The notes: generated from the sequence alone by a model not told the origin. Counted from the stretch's first letter, positions 24,876 through 33,815 are shown. The stretch: 64,000 nt of DNA from Gemmatimonadota bacterium (GCA_009841265.1 VXMB01000009.1:665911-729910); one strand, 5' to 3'. Made by a program: numbers and translations.

Positions 24876-26906
24876 CTAGCCGGCTTCTGAGAACGAGGAA
24901 AGGTACTTTGTGCTCAGGCCGCCGCGTACGAGCGCTTCCCAGCACCGGATAGGGGACTCGCCGAGTAACGCGAGTAGATTCGCACGCATCCGGTCGAGGG
25001 AGGCCGGCGAGGGCCCTGCGGTTTCCGGTCCTTCGGTTTCCAGGTTGGCCAGGCGATTGAGGGCGTCCATGGCGAACCCCACGCAGATGACGTTTCGGTC
25101 ATTGCGCACCACCTCTGTCAGGGCATCGATAGTGGATTCCAGCGCATCGCCCGCGAGGCGGACCCCGTGGGAACAGAGGATGACCATGGACCAGAGGGCG
25201 TTCTCCCGGACCGCGGAGCGTACAGGTTCGAAACGCTCGAGGCCCATATCGACGCCGTTGCCCTCGCAGACGTCGCACTCGTCGGTGGGCCGTACGAACT
25301 TGATGCTCCGCTGCTGGGCCAGGTCCATGCTCAACCGGTTTTCTTCCCGCTCGAGACTGCGGACCAGCGCCTCGAGACACCGGGGCACCAGGGATCGTCC
25401 AACGCCCGTCCGGGCGGCGCGTCGACCCAGGCAGCCCAGCGTTCCCGCGGCGACGGCACGGACGTACACGGAGGGGTCGTGATGCAGCAGCGAAGCGGTG
25501 GCGGCCAGTACTTCGCCGGTGAGCGGCGCACAGTCGCCCAATCCGTACACACCGGCCTTCCTGACCCATTTGACTGGTGACTTCGTCGCTTCGACGAAGG
25601 TCTCCGAGGACGGCTCCCCGACGGCGATCAGGCCGTAGGTCGCCGCGCGGCGGACACTCTCCCTGTGGCTGTAGAGCGCTGCGCCGAGGTGCTGGACGGC
25701 CAGTGCGTCGTCTCCGATCGAGGCCAGTCGGTAGGCCGCGCCGATACGCTGGGGCTCCGCGTCGTCGCCCATGGCGTGCAGCTGCTCGTACAGTTCAGCG
25801 GCCTCCGCTTCGCGTCCCGCTTGGGGCAGTGTCCGGGCCTTGTGCCGCGGCGGCGGCGTCCGCCCTGTCCGCATCCAGTGATTGTGATATCTCCAGACCG
25901 CGGTCGTGTCGTCGCTCGTCTCTCGCAGATCGACCCCGGTCAGGGGATCTACGCCGAGTTCGCGCCAGGCAACTTCGCCGGGCTCATTGCGGTCATCGCC
26001 GTCCGGTTCCGTCGTCCGATAGATCCAGAAACGCCACATGAAACGGGGATGGTCGTCCCACAGGCGCCAGTCGTCTCTCCGGTGGTTCCCCCGGTGGAAC
26101 GTGTTGTGGGAATAAAGCAACACGCTTCCCGCCCGCAGCGGCGCCGCCTCGAGGGGTTTCACGAGGGGCCATCCCGTGTTGGACACGGCTTCCCGCATCC
26201 GGACGTCGTGGGCCGTGCGCCGGTGAACGACGTCCTCCCAGTCGTATTTGGAATCGGGACCGCTCACCGGGACACCCTCCATCCCGCTGATCTGATATTC
26301 GAAATCGAGGTGGTCGGCGCCCGCGAAATTGTCGTGGTTTTCTTCGTGGTTGAACGTCCAGTAGTGCGAGTAGGGCACAGTGGCCGTGGGGCCCATGACT
26401 TCGGTCACGTCCTGGGGATAGTAGAGCATCTCGATCTGCACGGCCTGGTGATGGCGCTGCTTGCGGCCGTTGTACGGACCGTTGTCGTCCTTGTGCCAGT
26501 GCTGGTCCCGGGCGCCGCTCGCAAAGGAGGCATTGTGGGTAAAGGGGACGATGGCCCAGTTCCGGCCCACGATCCGGTTGCAGGCATCGACCACGCCCGG
26601 CGCGTTGATGACTTCAAGGACATCCGGTACGCCGCCCGGCGTCACCGGTTTTCTTGCCAGGTAAGCCTGCTTCTCCAGTGTGTATATGCGTTGGTGGATC
26701 TCTTCGGGGATGCCGAGGCTTTCCGGCGGCAGGGCGACGATACCGCGGCTGGCGAAATCCCGGACGAGATGGTCCGGTTCGGTGTACGGCAGCGAAGCAT
26801 AGGTTTTCGTAGCCACGATCAGCGCTGTCTTTCCCGTTCGGCTTGGCATGCTCGCGCGATGCACCGCAATGCGCGACGTCATGGTCGCATGGAGGTCCGA
26901 AGGCAC
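24876..26906 (-). CDS. PhyH dioxygenase fused to a HEAT-repeat domain
   Basis: A protein of up to 676 residues. Residues about 40-300 form a PhyH-like Fe(II)/2-oxoglutarate dioxygenase with an intact HxD (H138-K-D140 in HWHKDDNG), distal histidines in SHNTFHRGNH and an arginine-rich close (FMWRFWIYR). Residues about 385-625 form HEAT repeats (for example SVRRAATYGLIAVG, SVYVRAVAAGTLGCLG, VRENALWSM). A CDVCEGNG cysteine pair (C544, C547) sits inside the repeats. The start is uncertain: GTG 26906, ATG 26882 or ATG 26849. HEAT arrays usually bind proteins or peptides, so an oxygenase with its own docking scaffold is inferred. Confidence 0.82.
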   Translation of the reverse strand: MPSDLHATMTSRIAVHRASMPSRTGKTALIVATKTYASLPYTEPDHLVRDFASRGIVALPPESLGIPEEIHQRIYTLEKQAYLARKPVTPGGVPDVLEVINAPGVVDACNRIVGRNWAIVPFTHNASFASGARDQHWHKDDNGPYNGRKQRHHQAVQIEMLYYPQDVTEVMGPTATVPYSHYWTFNHEENHDNFAGADHLDFEYQISGMEGVPVSGPDSKYDWEDVVHRRTAHDVRMREAVSNTGWPLVKPLEAAPLRAGSVLLYSHNTFHRGNHRRDDWRLWDDHPRFMWRFWIYRTTEPDGDDRNEPGEVAWRELGVDPLTGVDLRETSDDTTAVWRYHNHWMRTGRTPPPRHKARTLPQAGREAEAAELYEQLHAMGDDAEPQRIGAAYRLASIGDDALAVQHLGAALYSHRESVRRAATYGLIAVGEPSSETFVEATKSPVKWVRKAGVYGLGDCAPLTGEVLAATASLLHHDPSVYVRAVAAGTLGCLGRRAARTGVGRSLVPRCLEALVRSLEREENRLSMDLAQQRSIKFVRPTDECDVCEGNGVDMGLERFEPVRSAVRENALWSMVILCSHGVRLAGDALESTIDALTEVVRNDRNVICVGFAMDALNRLANLETEGPETAGPSPASLDRMRANLLALLGESPIRCWEALVRGGLSTKYLSSFSEAG

Positions 26907-27085
26907 GCGCCCTGGGGCGATCCTTCTACCGGAGCGCCTGCCTCAGTGCTTACCTGAACGCCAGTCTGAGCGCGACTTTGGCAGGGCCCGGCGGGGCCTC
27001 GGCAGGGCCGGCGCACGGTCGAAGGAATCTACAGTCGAACGGGGAGGTCGTCAAACCTGAAATTGACGCGGGGTGCGCAGTCAGT

Positions 27086-29506
27086 TCACTCGTGCTGCAG
27101 GGCGTCCACGGGATCGGTATGGGCTACGCTGACGGCTCTGTAGCTTACGGTTAGCATCGTAACGGTTATGGCCAGTGCCGCGGCGAGCACGAATATCCAG
27201 GGAGAAAGGTCCGTACGGTACGCGAAGCCGTCGAGCCAGTCGTTCATCACGAAGTATGCGATGGGCCAGGCAATGAGGTTGGCATATACGACCAGCCGGA
27301 CGTATTCTTTCGAAAGCAGCGCGACGATGCCGGACGCGGATGCCCCCAGCACTTTCCGCACCCCGATTTCCCGGGTTCGCTGTTCCGCCGTGAAGGAAGC
27401 GAGTCCCAGCAGACCCAGGCACGCGATGAAGACGGCCAGTAAGGAAAAGCTGCGGAAGATGCTTCCCTGCCGTACTTCATTCTGGTACAGCCGGTTGAAG
27501 TCCTCGTCGAGAAACGAATACGTGAACGAATCGTCCGGATAGATCTCGCGCCAGCTGTTTTCCAGGAATCCCATCGTTTCGGCCACGTCATCCGGCGCGA
27601 TCCTGATCGCGAGATAGTGGAGCGGATCCGGGCCGGGCGCCAGCTGCAGCATCATCGGTTCGATGCCGCTGTGCAGCGACCGCACGTGGAAGTCCCGTAC
27701 GACGCCGATGACCCGGCCGTCCTTGAAGTTCCCCAGGCGGATTTTCTTGTCGAGCGGAGCGCCTTCCCAGCCCAGCCATTTCACGGCGGCCTCGTTGATC
27801 ACGAACGCCTGCAGCGTATCCGTGAAGAAGGATCTGGAAAAATCGCGTCCCGCCGTGAGTTCGATGTTCATCGTGCGGATGAAATCGTGATCGATCCACA
27901 TGTTGTTGATGCGGACCAGTTCCTCTTCCGGCGCGCCGTCCGGCGTAAAGAGGATGTCGTTCACCAGTCCGCCCGGCATTCCGTTCGCCACCGTAACGCC
28001 CAATACGTTGGGATAGCCGCTGATTTGATCCTTGTAGGCATTGTATATCAGGCGCTGCCTGGGATCTCCGAGTGGCATGACCACCAGCTGTTCTTTGTCG
28101 AATCCCAGGTGTTTGTCCTGCACGAACCGCATCTGGTCCGCTACCGCGCCCGTACCGATGATGAACACGACGGAGATCACGAATTGCAGCACGACCAGTA
28201 TCTTCCGCAGGTTCGTGTTCACCGTACCCGCCCTGGAGGAGCCCTTCAGCACGGAGACGGGCTGGAACGACGACAGGAACAGCGCCGGGTAGCTTCCGGC
28301 CAGCGCACCGGCCAGTATCACGATGCCGATCAGGCCGAATGCCATGCTCATATCGTCGAAGGCAAAGACCAGGTCCTTGCCGGCCAGGGCGTTGAACGCG
28401 GGAAGAAACGCGTAGACCAGACCCACGGCAAGGATCAGTGAAAGTACCGCCATGATCGTGGATTCGCCCATGAACTGGCCGATCAGCTGAACGCGGAACG
28501 CCCCCAGCACCTTGCGGATGCCGACTTCCCGGGCGCGGCCGGCGGATCGGGCCGTCGCCAGGTTCATAAAGTTGATGCAGGCGATCAGCAGGAGAAAGAA
28601 CGCAACGGCCGAGAAGATGTAGATGTAGGCGAAATCGCTGTTCGCGCCGAGTTCCCCGTCGAGATTCGAATGCAGGTGTATGCTGGTCAGCGGTTGGAGT
28701 TCGGCTTCGATTTGCGCATTGAACTGGTTCAGGGCCGGTCCGTAGCGCGATTCGATGAACTCCGCCAGTTTCGGATCGAGGGATTCGGGCGGGATACCTT
28801 CGGCGAGTAGCAGGTAGGTATACAGGTCGGGACCGAAGTTCTGCGTATTCCTGCCGTAATCCGTTCCCCCGTAGATGGGGTTGACGTTTAGGGTTTCGAA
28901 GGATCCCAGGAAGCCGAAGGTCATATGGGAATTGCGTGGTACGTCTTCCATGACGCCGGTAACGGTCAGGTCGTACGTGTTGTCGATCCGGATCACCTTG
29001 CCCTGGGCATCCTCGTCTCCGAAGTACCTGGCCGCCGTGGATTCGGTCATGACCACCGTGTTGGGGGCGTTCAGTGCCGTGTTCGCGTCGCCGCGTACCA
29101 GGTTGAAGTCGAACAGATCCAGGATGCCGGGATCCGCGAAGTAGAAACCGGGTTCGTTGAACCGTCTGTTGCCTTCCACGTACGTGACCTGCCAGGAGAC
29201 CAGCGGCGCCTTTATGCGAGTGAACCCTTCGACTTCAGGGAAGGCGTCGGTCAGCATCCACCCCCAGGCCGTCGGACTCCGCGCGGTGCGGGTTTCCGCC
29301 CTGTCCGGCGTCTCGATCGCCATGGTGAGCCGGTAGATGCGGTCGTGCCGGGACGCGTACCGGTCATAGCCGAGTTCGTCCTGGACGTATAGCAGGATCA
29401 GGATGCAACAGGTCATCCCGACCGCGAGGCCCATGACGTTGATTACGGCGTATCCTTTGTGGCGCAGGGCGTTACGATAGGCAATCGTGAGATAGTTGCG
29501 GAACAT
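27086..29506 (-). CDS. FtsX/MacB-type ABC transporter permease, full-length tandem form
   Basis: An 806-residue permease made of two halves. Each half has a MacB-like periplasmic domain and an FtsX four-helix unit with the conserved GRAREVGIRKVLGA / QRTREIGVRKVLGA motif before the second helix. The N-terminus (YLTIAYRNALRHKGYAVINVMGLAVGM) is characteristic of the many stand-alone permeases of FCB-group bacteria. No ATPase or membrane-fusion partner is adjacent. Such proteins normally work as mechanotransmitters or exporters with a LolD/MacB-like ATPase encoded elsewhere. Confidence 0.9.
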   Translation of the reverse strand: MFRNYLTIAYRNALRHKGYAVINVMGLAVGMTCCILILLYVQDELGYDRYASRHDRIYRLTMAIETPDRAETRTARSPTAWGWMLTDAFPEVEGFTRIKAPLVSWQVTYVEGNRRFNEPGFYFADPGILDLFDFNLVRGDANTALNAPNTVVMTESTAARYFGDEDAQGKVIRIDNTYDLTVTGVMEDVPRNSHMTFGFLGSFETLNVNPIYGGTDYGRNTQNFGPDLYTYLLLAEGIPPESLDPKLAEFIESRYGPALNQFNAQIEAELQPLTSIHLHSNLDGELGANSDFAYIYIFSAVAFFLLLIACINFMNLATARSAGRAREVGIRKVLGAFRVQLIGQFMGESTIMAVLSLILAVGLVYAFLPAFNALAGKDLVFAFDDMSMAFGLIGIVILAGALAGSYPALFLSSFQPVSVLKGSSRAGTVNTNLRKILVVLQFVISVVFIIGTGAVADQMRFVQDKHLGFDKEQLVVMPLGDPRQRLIYNAYKDQISGYPNVLGVTVANGMPGGLVNDILFTPDGAPEEELVRINNMWIDHDFIRTMNIELTAGRDFSRSFFTDTLQAFVINEAAVKWLGWEGAPLDKKIRLGNFKDGRVIGVVRDFHVRSLHSGIEPMMLQLAPGPDPLHYLAIRIAPDDVAETMGFLENSWREIYPDDSFTYSFLDEDFNRLYQNEVRQGSIFRSFSLLAVFIACLGLLGLASFTAEQRTREIGVRKVLGASASGIVALLSKEYVRLVVYANLIAWPIAYFVMNDWLDGFAYRTDLSPWIFVLAAALAITVTMLTVSYRAVSVAHTDPVDALQHE

Positions 29507-29884
29507 GGTCGCGTGGTATCCTGTCTCGAGCGGGAACTCGGGAGATTCGGCGCGTCAGTGCGGCTTCGGTCCGTTTTCGACGTGCTCGATCGGCCGTTCG
29601 TGTGGGCTGATGTCGATCGTTTCGACTCGATCGGCTCAAGAAAGGTTGCAGTGGAAGAAGGATTCGGGTCCCACCAGCGCGACAGCTGGGGGTATTGCCG
29701 GTGCCGCCAGGAGAGAGCATCGGGGTAAGGCGCGCTGGATGATGCGGTCTGCGGAACCGGCCAGCACGAACCACGCGAGTGTGAACCACGCCGATGGGGG
29801 CTATGCCGGCGCGGGCCACACCGGTGCGGGCCACGCCAGCCAGAAGGCCCGTTTTGAGCGGGGTGTTCGATGTATTGTGGGAAA
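29507..29884. other. 378-bp non-coding interval between permease and tRNA-Phe
   Basis: No believable gene: open frames here lack homology and one runs straight through the tRNA. The interval holds a degenerate 15-bp tandem repeat (29764-29838) and a weak hairpin (CCCG with CGGG, about 29850-29865) downstream of the tRNA 3' end. The rest shows nothing recognisable; it presumably contains the permease promoter. Confidence 0.6.
29764..29838 (+). repeat. Degenerate 15-bp tandem repeat, five units
   Basis: Five consecutive 15-bp units start at 29764, 29779, 29794, 29809 and 29824. The best match to each other is the pattern NNGCGGGCCACNCCN, for example GCGCGGGCCACACCG and GTGCGGGCCACGCCA. They lie just downstream of the tRNA-Phe gene. 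Confidence 0.6.
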
Positions 29885-29957
29885 TGCCGAGGGACAGAGT
29901 CGAACTGTCGACACATGGATTTTCAGTCCACTGCTCTACCGCCTGAGCTACCTCGGC
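29885..29957 (-). tRNA. tRNA-Phe (anticodon GAA)
   Basis: A 73-base cloverleaf on the minus strand: acceptor GCCGAGG/CCTCGGC with discriminator A, D-arm GCTC-AGGCGGTA-GAGC, anticodon stem GTGGA/TCCAT with the seven-base loop CTGAAAA (anticodon GAA), variable loop GTGTC, and T-arm GACAG-TTCGACT-CTGTC. The 3' CCA is not encoded, so it must be added after transcription. A promoter is visible 25 bases upstream. Confidence 0.96.
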
Positions 29958-29981
29958 AATCGATTCCGGCAAAGCCAGTCA

Positions 29982-30010
29982 AAATTAGCGGCGACCACGG
30001 GGAAAGTCAA
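29982..30010 (-). promoter_or_regulatory. Candidate promoter of tRNA-Phe
   Basis: TTGACT (30010-30005), 17 bp, TAATTT (29987-29982) on the minus strand. The start point would be about 18 bases before the mature tRNA 5' end. The -10 match is poor. Confidence 0.42.
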
Positions 30011-30097
30011 CAGAAATAACCCTGGAAAAGCGAAAATCCGGGGTGGCGGTTTTGGGGGAAACTTCGGGGGAAACCGGGGGCTGATCGCGGCTTCCGG

Positions 30098-30901
30098 CTA
30101 CTTGCCTTCGACCGTGCTGTCATCGAAATGCAGCATGAATTCGATGTAGTCGAGTTCCCGGTCGATGGCCTGCCGCTTGGTGACGATGGTATTGGTAGCC
30201 AGGTAGTGCGCCAGGCCGCGGAACTCCTTGCGGACGCGGACGAGACGGTTGCGGAGATATGGCGCGTTGGGGTTGTCGCCGGGCATGGCCAGGATCTCTT
30301 TGTAGAGCCTTTCGATTCTCCCGTCCGTATCGATCAGGGGATTGCGGACTTCGTCGATGTAGTCCTGGTCGTGGCATTCGCCGCAGGGCGCGGTGATGGA
30401 CACCATGTCGATGTGCACTTCCGTCACGTCGTGGCTGTTGTGGCAGGTGACGCACTCGGGTTCGAAGTCGTTGGCTTCAAACAGGTCCCCGTGGGCGCTC
30501 TCCCAGAAGCTTTCGAGGGCTTCGGGGTGGCAGCGTCCGCAGTCTTCCGGGATGGCTTCGGGCAGCGGTGCGTCCATGAACCCGTTCTGCTCGCCCATGG
30601 CCACGGTGAGTATGGTGCTCGTGGGATCGCCCCCGTGGCACGTGTCGCAGAAGACGCCGCGCCACGCGTGGATGCTGCCCTGCCACTCGGCGACCTGCTT
30701 GGCGAGGGGTTCACCCAGACGCTGGTGGCACAGGGCGCAGTTGTCGGTCATCCGCGTCTCAAGCTTCTGCCAACTCGTAACGGGAGAATCGGGGGTGCGT
30801 TGAGAATCGGGGGTGCGTTGTCCGCGGGCCGTGGGCAGAATCACGCCAAGCACGAAGGTCAGCATGATCAGAACGGCGGCGGTCCGGAGTAAAAAGGACA
30901 C
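30098..30901 (-). CDS. Pentahaem c-type cytochrome
   Basis: A 267-residue exported cytochrome with five CxxCH haem sites: C55-H59, C85-H89, C121-H125, C150-H154 and C173-H177. The N-terminus (VSFLLRTAAVLIMLTFVLGV) is a signal peptide or anchor. The GTG at 30901 is chosen because GGAAAG lies eight bases upstream and the signal starts there; a longer frame to 31009 adds no signal-like sequence. Resembles NapC/NrfH-associated or DmsE-type multihaem electron carriers only in general layout. No reductase is adjacent, so its partner is unknown. A haem-free C-terminal helix-rich tail follows. Confidence 0.85.
   Translation of the reverse strand: MSFLLRTAAVLIMLTFVLGVILPTARGQRTPDSQRTPDSPVTSWQKLETRMTDNCALCHQRLGEPLAKQVAEWQGSIHAWRGVFCDTCHGGDPTSTILTVAMGEQNGFMDAPLPEAIPEDCGRCHPEALESFWESAHGDLFEANDFEPECVTCHNSHDVTEVHIDMVSITAPCGECHDQDYIDEVRNPLIDTDGRIERLYKEILAMPGDNPNAPYLRNRLVRVRKEFRGLAHYLATNTIVTKRQAIDRELDYIEFMLHFDDSTVEGK
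30784..30819 (+). repeat. Exact 18-bp tandem duplication in the cytochrome gene
   Basis: GAGAATCGGGGGTGCGTT occurs twice head to tail (30784-30801 and 30802-30819). It adds a second RTPDSQ unit just after the signal peptide and keeps the frame. Confidence 0.85.
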
Positions 30902-30962
30902 TCGGCGTGCTTTCCGGGTTGTAGATTTCGGCCAACTGTAGATACGACACTGCAAACGGAAT

Positions 30963-30993
30963 AGTATACACTGTCCAACGCTTCCCACTTCAA
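30963..30993 (-). promoter_or_regulatory. Candidate promoter of the cytochrome gene
   Basis: TTGAAG (30993-30988), 19 bp, TATACT (30968-30963) on the minus strand, giving a leader of about 55 bases before the GTG at 30901. The spacer is longer than ideal. Confidence 0.35.
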
Positions 30994-31081
30994 CAAAAAG
31001 CTCTTCCAATGGTAACGTTCGCCGTGCCTGCGATCAAGCACTAACGGTAAACCACACCCCGGGACGCGGGACAGAATTCCC

Positions 31082-31109
31082 TTTACACGAAGCGCTGGAA
31101 TCCTATCTT
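31082..31109 (+). promoter_or_regulatory. Candidate promoter of the FAH-family gene
   Basis: TTTACA at 31082-31087, 16 bp, TATCTT at 31104-31109. The leader to the ATG at 31171 is about 55 bases and ends with GGGGA as ribosome-binding site. Confidence 0.4.
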
Positions 31110-31170
31110 TACCTGTGTTTTTTGCAGGCATGAATCCGGTAAAACCCTCCTTAAATACGGGGAATCTCGA

Positions 31171-32076
31171 ATGAAACTGGTTCAATACTACGAACCCGGC
31201 CAGGAGTCCGGCGTGGGCATCTTCCAGGACGATCAGGTCATCGACCTTTCGGAGGTCATGCCGGAGGTGGAAACCGTCAACGACCTCCTGTACGTATCCG
31301 GGACGGCCCGGCTTTCGCTGTCCGAACTCGTCGAACGCGCCATCAACGACTACGAAGGCCAGTTGACCGGGTTCTCCTACGAATCGCTCGACGTTACACC
31401 CGACGTGGGCGTCCCCCACCTGATGGTACCGATCTTCTCGCCCGAGGTGTGGGGCTTCGGCGTGACCTACAAGCGAAGCGCCGAATTCAGGGACGACGAC
31501 GCCCAGCAGACCATTTATGACCAGGTATACCAGTCCGACCGGCCCGAATCCTTCTTCAAGGCCACCGCTTCCCGTTGTTCCGGACCCAACGCGCCCATCT
31601 GCGTGCGCGGCGACTCGAACTTCACCGCCACCGAGCCCGAACTAGCCTACGTGCTGGGCGATGAAGGCGAAATCGTCGGCTACACCCTGTGCAACGACGT
31701 TTCGGCCTGGGATATCGAGAAGGCAAATCCACTCTATCTCAACCAGTCCAAGATCTACCAGGGCTGTTGCGCGCTCGGACCCGCCCTGGTCACTGCGGAC
31801 GAGATCGACGATCCCTACGATATCGACATTCATTGCCGGATTCTGCGGGACGATGCCGTCGTGTTCGAGGGAGAGGCCAACACTTCGCAACTGGCGCGCA
31901 GTTTCGACGAGTTGAACGAGTACCTCTACCGGGACAACCTAATCCCTGCGGGTACGGTCGTTTCCACGGGCACGGGCATCATCGTGCCGAACGACCTGGG
32001 ATTGCGTGAGGACGACATCGTGATGATCGCCTCTCCCCAGATCGGCGTGCTCTCCAATCCCGTGCAGCAGCTCTGA
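31171..32076 (+). CDS. Fumarylacetoacetate hydrolase (FAH) family protein
   Basis: A 301-residue FAH-superfamily enzyme, which hydrolyses, decarboxylates or dehydrates 2-keto acids with a divalent metal. The metal-ligand elements are the TATEPELAYVLG ExE pair and the aspartate in TLCNDVSAWDIE. The lid/active-site loop ends in the GTVVSTGTGIIVPNDLG segment, where the family normally has GTP/GVG. The N-terminus (KLVQYYEPGQESGVGIF) is like 2-keto-3-deoxy-arabonate or -xylonate dehydratases. It is followed after 13 bp by the HEAT/zinc-ribbon gene. Confidence 0.88.
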   Translation: MKLVQYYEPGQESGVGIFQDDQVIDLSEVMPEVETVNDLLYVSGTARLSLSELVERAINDYEGQLTGFSYESLDVTPDVGVPHLMVPIFSPEVWGFGVTYKRSAEFRDDDAQQTIYDQVYQSDRPESFFKATASRCSGPNAPICVRGDSNFTATEPELAYVLGDEGEIVGYTLCNDVSAWDIEKANPLYLNQSKIYQGCCALGPALVTADEIDDPYDIDIHCRILRDDAVVFEGEANTSQLARSFDELNEYLYRDNLIPAGTVVSTGTGIIVPNDLGLREDDIVMIASPQIGVLSNPVQQL

Positions 32077-32089
32077 CCAGGACAAGGCG

Positions 32090-32656
32090 ATGGGCAGACG
32101 GAACAGCGGACTCAACCGCCACCAGAAGGCCTGGCGGAAGCCGGGCGAGGAACGCGTGAGCCGGGAAGACATCGCGGAACTCCTGCGCCTGTCCGAAAGC
32201 GGGGATCCCGAAGACCGTATCGTGGCCGCGACCTACATGTGTCCATGCCACGTCCGTCACCGCAACGAGGAAGTCTGGAAGGCGCTCTACCGGATGATGG
32301 AGGATGAAGACGCCCGGGTCCGCCGACGGGCCTGGCATACGCTGGAAGACGGAGGCTGTCCTACCGATCCGGCCTTCGAGCCCATCGTCCGCCGCGCGTT
32401 GGACACTGAAACGGACCGCCAGGTGCTCGGATTCGCGCGGCAGTTCGCCGAACCGTTTCTCAATGAAGACATGGTGTCCCGGATCCGCGAGGAAAAGCCG
32501 GCTGGCAGGCATCTAAAGCTGACCGGCAAATGCGACTTTTGTGGCAGGACCCGGGTGCCGGTTTCACAGGACTACGAGACGGAGATCCCCGCGGGCGGGA
32601 TGACCCGCGCCGCGTGGACTTGCGACGAATGTTCCGCCGGAGGCGCCGACTCCTGA
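32090..32656 (+). CDS. HEAT-repeat protein with C-terminal zinc ribbon
   Basis: A 188-residue protein of unknown function. Residues 22-135 form helical HEAT-type repeats (SGDPEDRIVAATYM; DEDARVRRRAWHTLEDGG). They are followed by a C-terminal zinc ribbon with two cysteine pairs, C148/C151 (KCDFCGRT) and C178/C181 (TCDECS). A further CPCH lies at 51-54. AAGG precedes the ATG. It sits in a catabolic gene group right after the FAH-family gene, so it may be a scaffold or regulator. Related in style to the PhyH-HEAT protein at 24.9-26.9 kb, which also has a CxxC inside the repeats. Confidence 0.75.
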   Translation: MGRRNSGLNRHQKAWRKPGEERVSREDIAELLRLSESGDPEDRIVAATYMCPCHVRHRNEEVWKALYRMMEDEDARVRRRAWHTLEDGGCPTDPAFEPIVRRALDTETDRQVLGFARQFAEPFLNEDMVSRIREEKPAGRHLKLTGKCDFCGRTRVPVSQDYETEIPAGGMTRAAWTCDECSAGGADS

Positions 32657-32756
32657 ACAGAGCACATGCCCCACCGTCCTCGAATTGAGTGCAAACCCCC
32701 TGATCCGCGCTTCCTGCACGACCAAACCCTGGAAAGGCACATCGGTACATTCAAAC

Positions 32757-33815
32757 ATGCCAAATTATGAAATCGCCGTGATCGGCGGGGACGGCGTCGG
32801 TCCCGAAGTCATCGAGGAAGGCATCAAGGCGCTTGACGCGCTGGGGGCCCCGGCCTTTCGTTTCACCCGTTTCGACTGGAGTTCCGAACGCTACAAGCGA
32901 ACGGGAAGGTTCATCCCCGAGGGCGGGCTGGACCGGCTCGCTGCCTTCGACGCCATATTCTTCGGCGCTGTGGGCGACGAGGAGGTGCAGGACCACATCA
33001 CCCTGAACAACCTCATTCTCCCGATACGGCGCAGATTCGACCAGTATGCCTGCGTCCGGCCCGCCTTCCTGTACGCGGGCGTGCAGTCTCCCCTCGCGGG
33101 AAAGGGGGCCGGCGACATCGACCTGGTGGTCATCCGGGAGAATACCGAAGGGGAATACGCCGATATCGGGGGCCGGGTGTATCAGCGGACCGACCAGGAA
33201 GTCGCGGTCCAGACCTCCGTCTTCACGCGGCACGGCACTGAGCGCATCATCCGCTACGCCTTCGAAGAAGCGCGGCGACGCGACGGTCGGCGCCTGGTTA
33301 CGTCCATCACGAAGTCGAACGCCCAGGGCCATGGCATGGTCTTCTGGGACGAAGTATTCGATTGCGTGAAAACGGAGTACGGAGACGTCGAGACCGAGTC
33401 CCTCCTCATCGACGCCGCGGCCATGGACTTCGTGCGCCGGCCCCAGGACTTCGACGTGGTGGTGGCCTCGAACCTCTTCGGCGACATCCTGACCGATATC
33501 TCGGCGATCACCGTGGGCAGCATGGGTCTCGCGCCCAGCGCGAACCTGAACCCCGAACGGATTCATCCCTCCATGTTCGAGCCGGTCCACGGCTCCGCCT
33601 TCGAACTCATCGGCAAAAGCCAGGTCAATCCCATCGCCACGATCCTCGCGGCGGCCATGATGGTCGAGTTTCTGGGTGAAGAAAAGGCCGGAGCGGCCAT
33701 ACGCAGGGCGGTATCGGAGAACCTCGCCGAAGGGCGGATCCGCACGCCCGACATCGGCGGCGGGTCGAGTACCGTGGAAGTTGGCGACGACATCGTCAGG
33801 CGACTGTCGAATTGA
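32757..33815 (+). CDS. Isocitrate/isopropylmalate-type dehydrogenase (tartrate/D-malate dehydrogenase-like)
   Basis: A 352-residue NAD(P)-dependent beta-decarboxylating dehydrogenase. It has the GGDGVGPEV N-terminus, the RENTEGEYADIGG loop with the catalytic tyrosine region, lysine in SITKSNAQGHG and metal-binding aspartates in SNLFGDILTDI. The long FDQYACVRPAFLYAGVQSPL stretch and lack of an LeuB-type signature suit the tartrate/D-malate (TtuC/DmlA) group better than LeuB. The ATG at 32757 was chosen; the Shine-Dalgarno is poor. Not next to leucine genes, which also argues against LeuB. Confidence 0.86.
   Translation: MPNYEIAVIGGDGVGPEVIEEGIKALDALGAPAFRFTRFDWSSERYKRTGRFIPEGGLDRLAAFDAIFFGAVGDEEVQDHITLNNLILPIRRRFDQYACVRPAFLYAGVQSPLAGKGAGDIDLVVIRENTEGEYADIGGRVYQRTDQEVAVQTSVFTRHGTERIIRYAFEEARRRDGRRLVTSITKSNAQGHGMVFWDEVFDCVKTEYGDVETESLLIDAAAMDFVRRPQDFDVVVASNLFGDILTDISAITVGSMGLAPSANLNPERIHPSMFEPVHGSAFELIGKSQVNPIATILAAAMMVEFLGEEKAGAAIRRAVSENLAEGRIRTPDIGGGSSTVEVGDDIVRRLSN

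Noticed and set aside
29472..29972. Open reading frame over the 15-bp repeat and tRNA-Phe
   Set aside because: It reads through the tRNA gene and is repeat-derived; no homology is visible.
32757..33815. 3-isopropylmalate dehydrogenase (LeuB)
   Set aside because: No leucine genes nearby and the sequence fits the tartrate/D-malate dehydrogenase group better.
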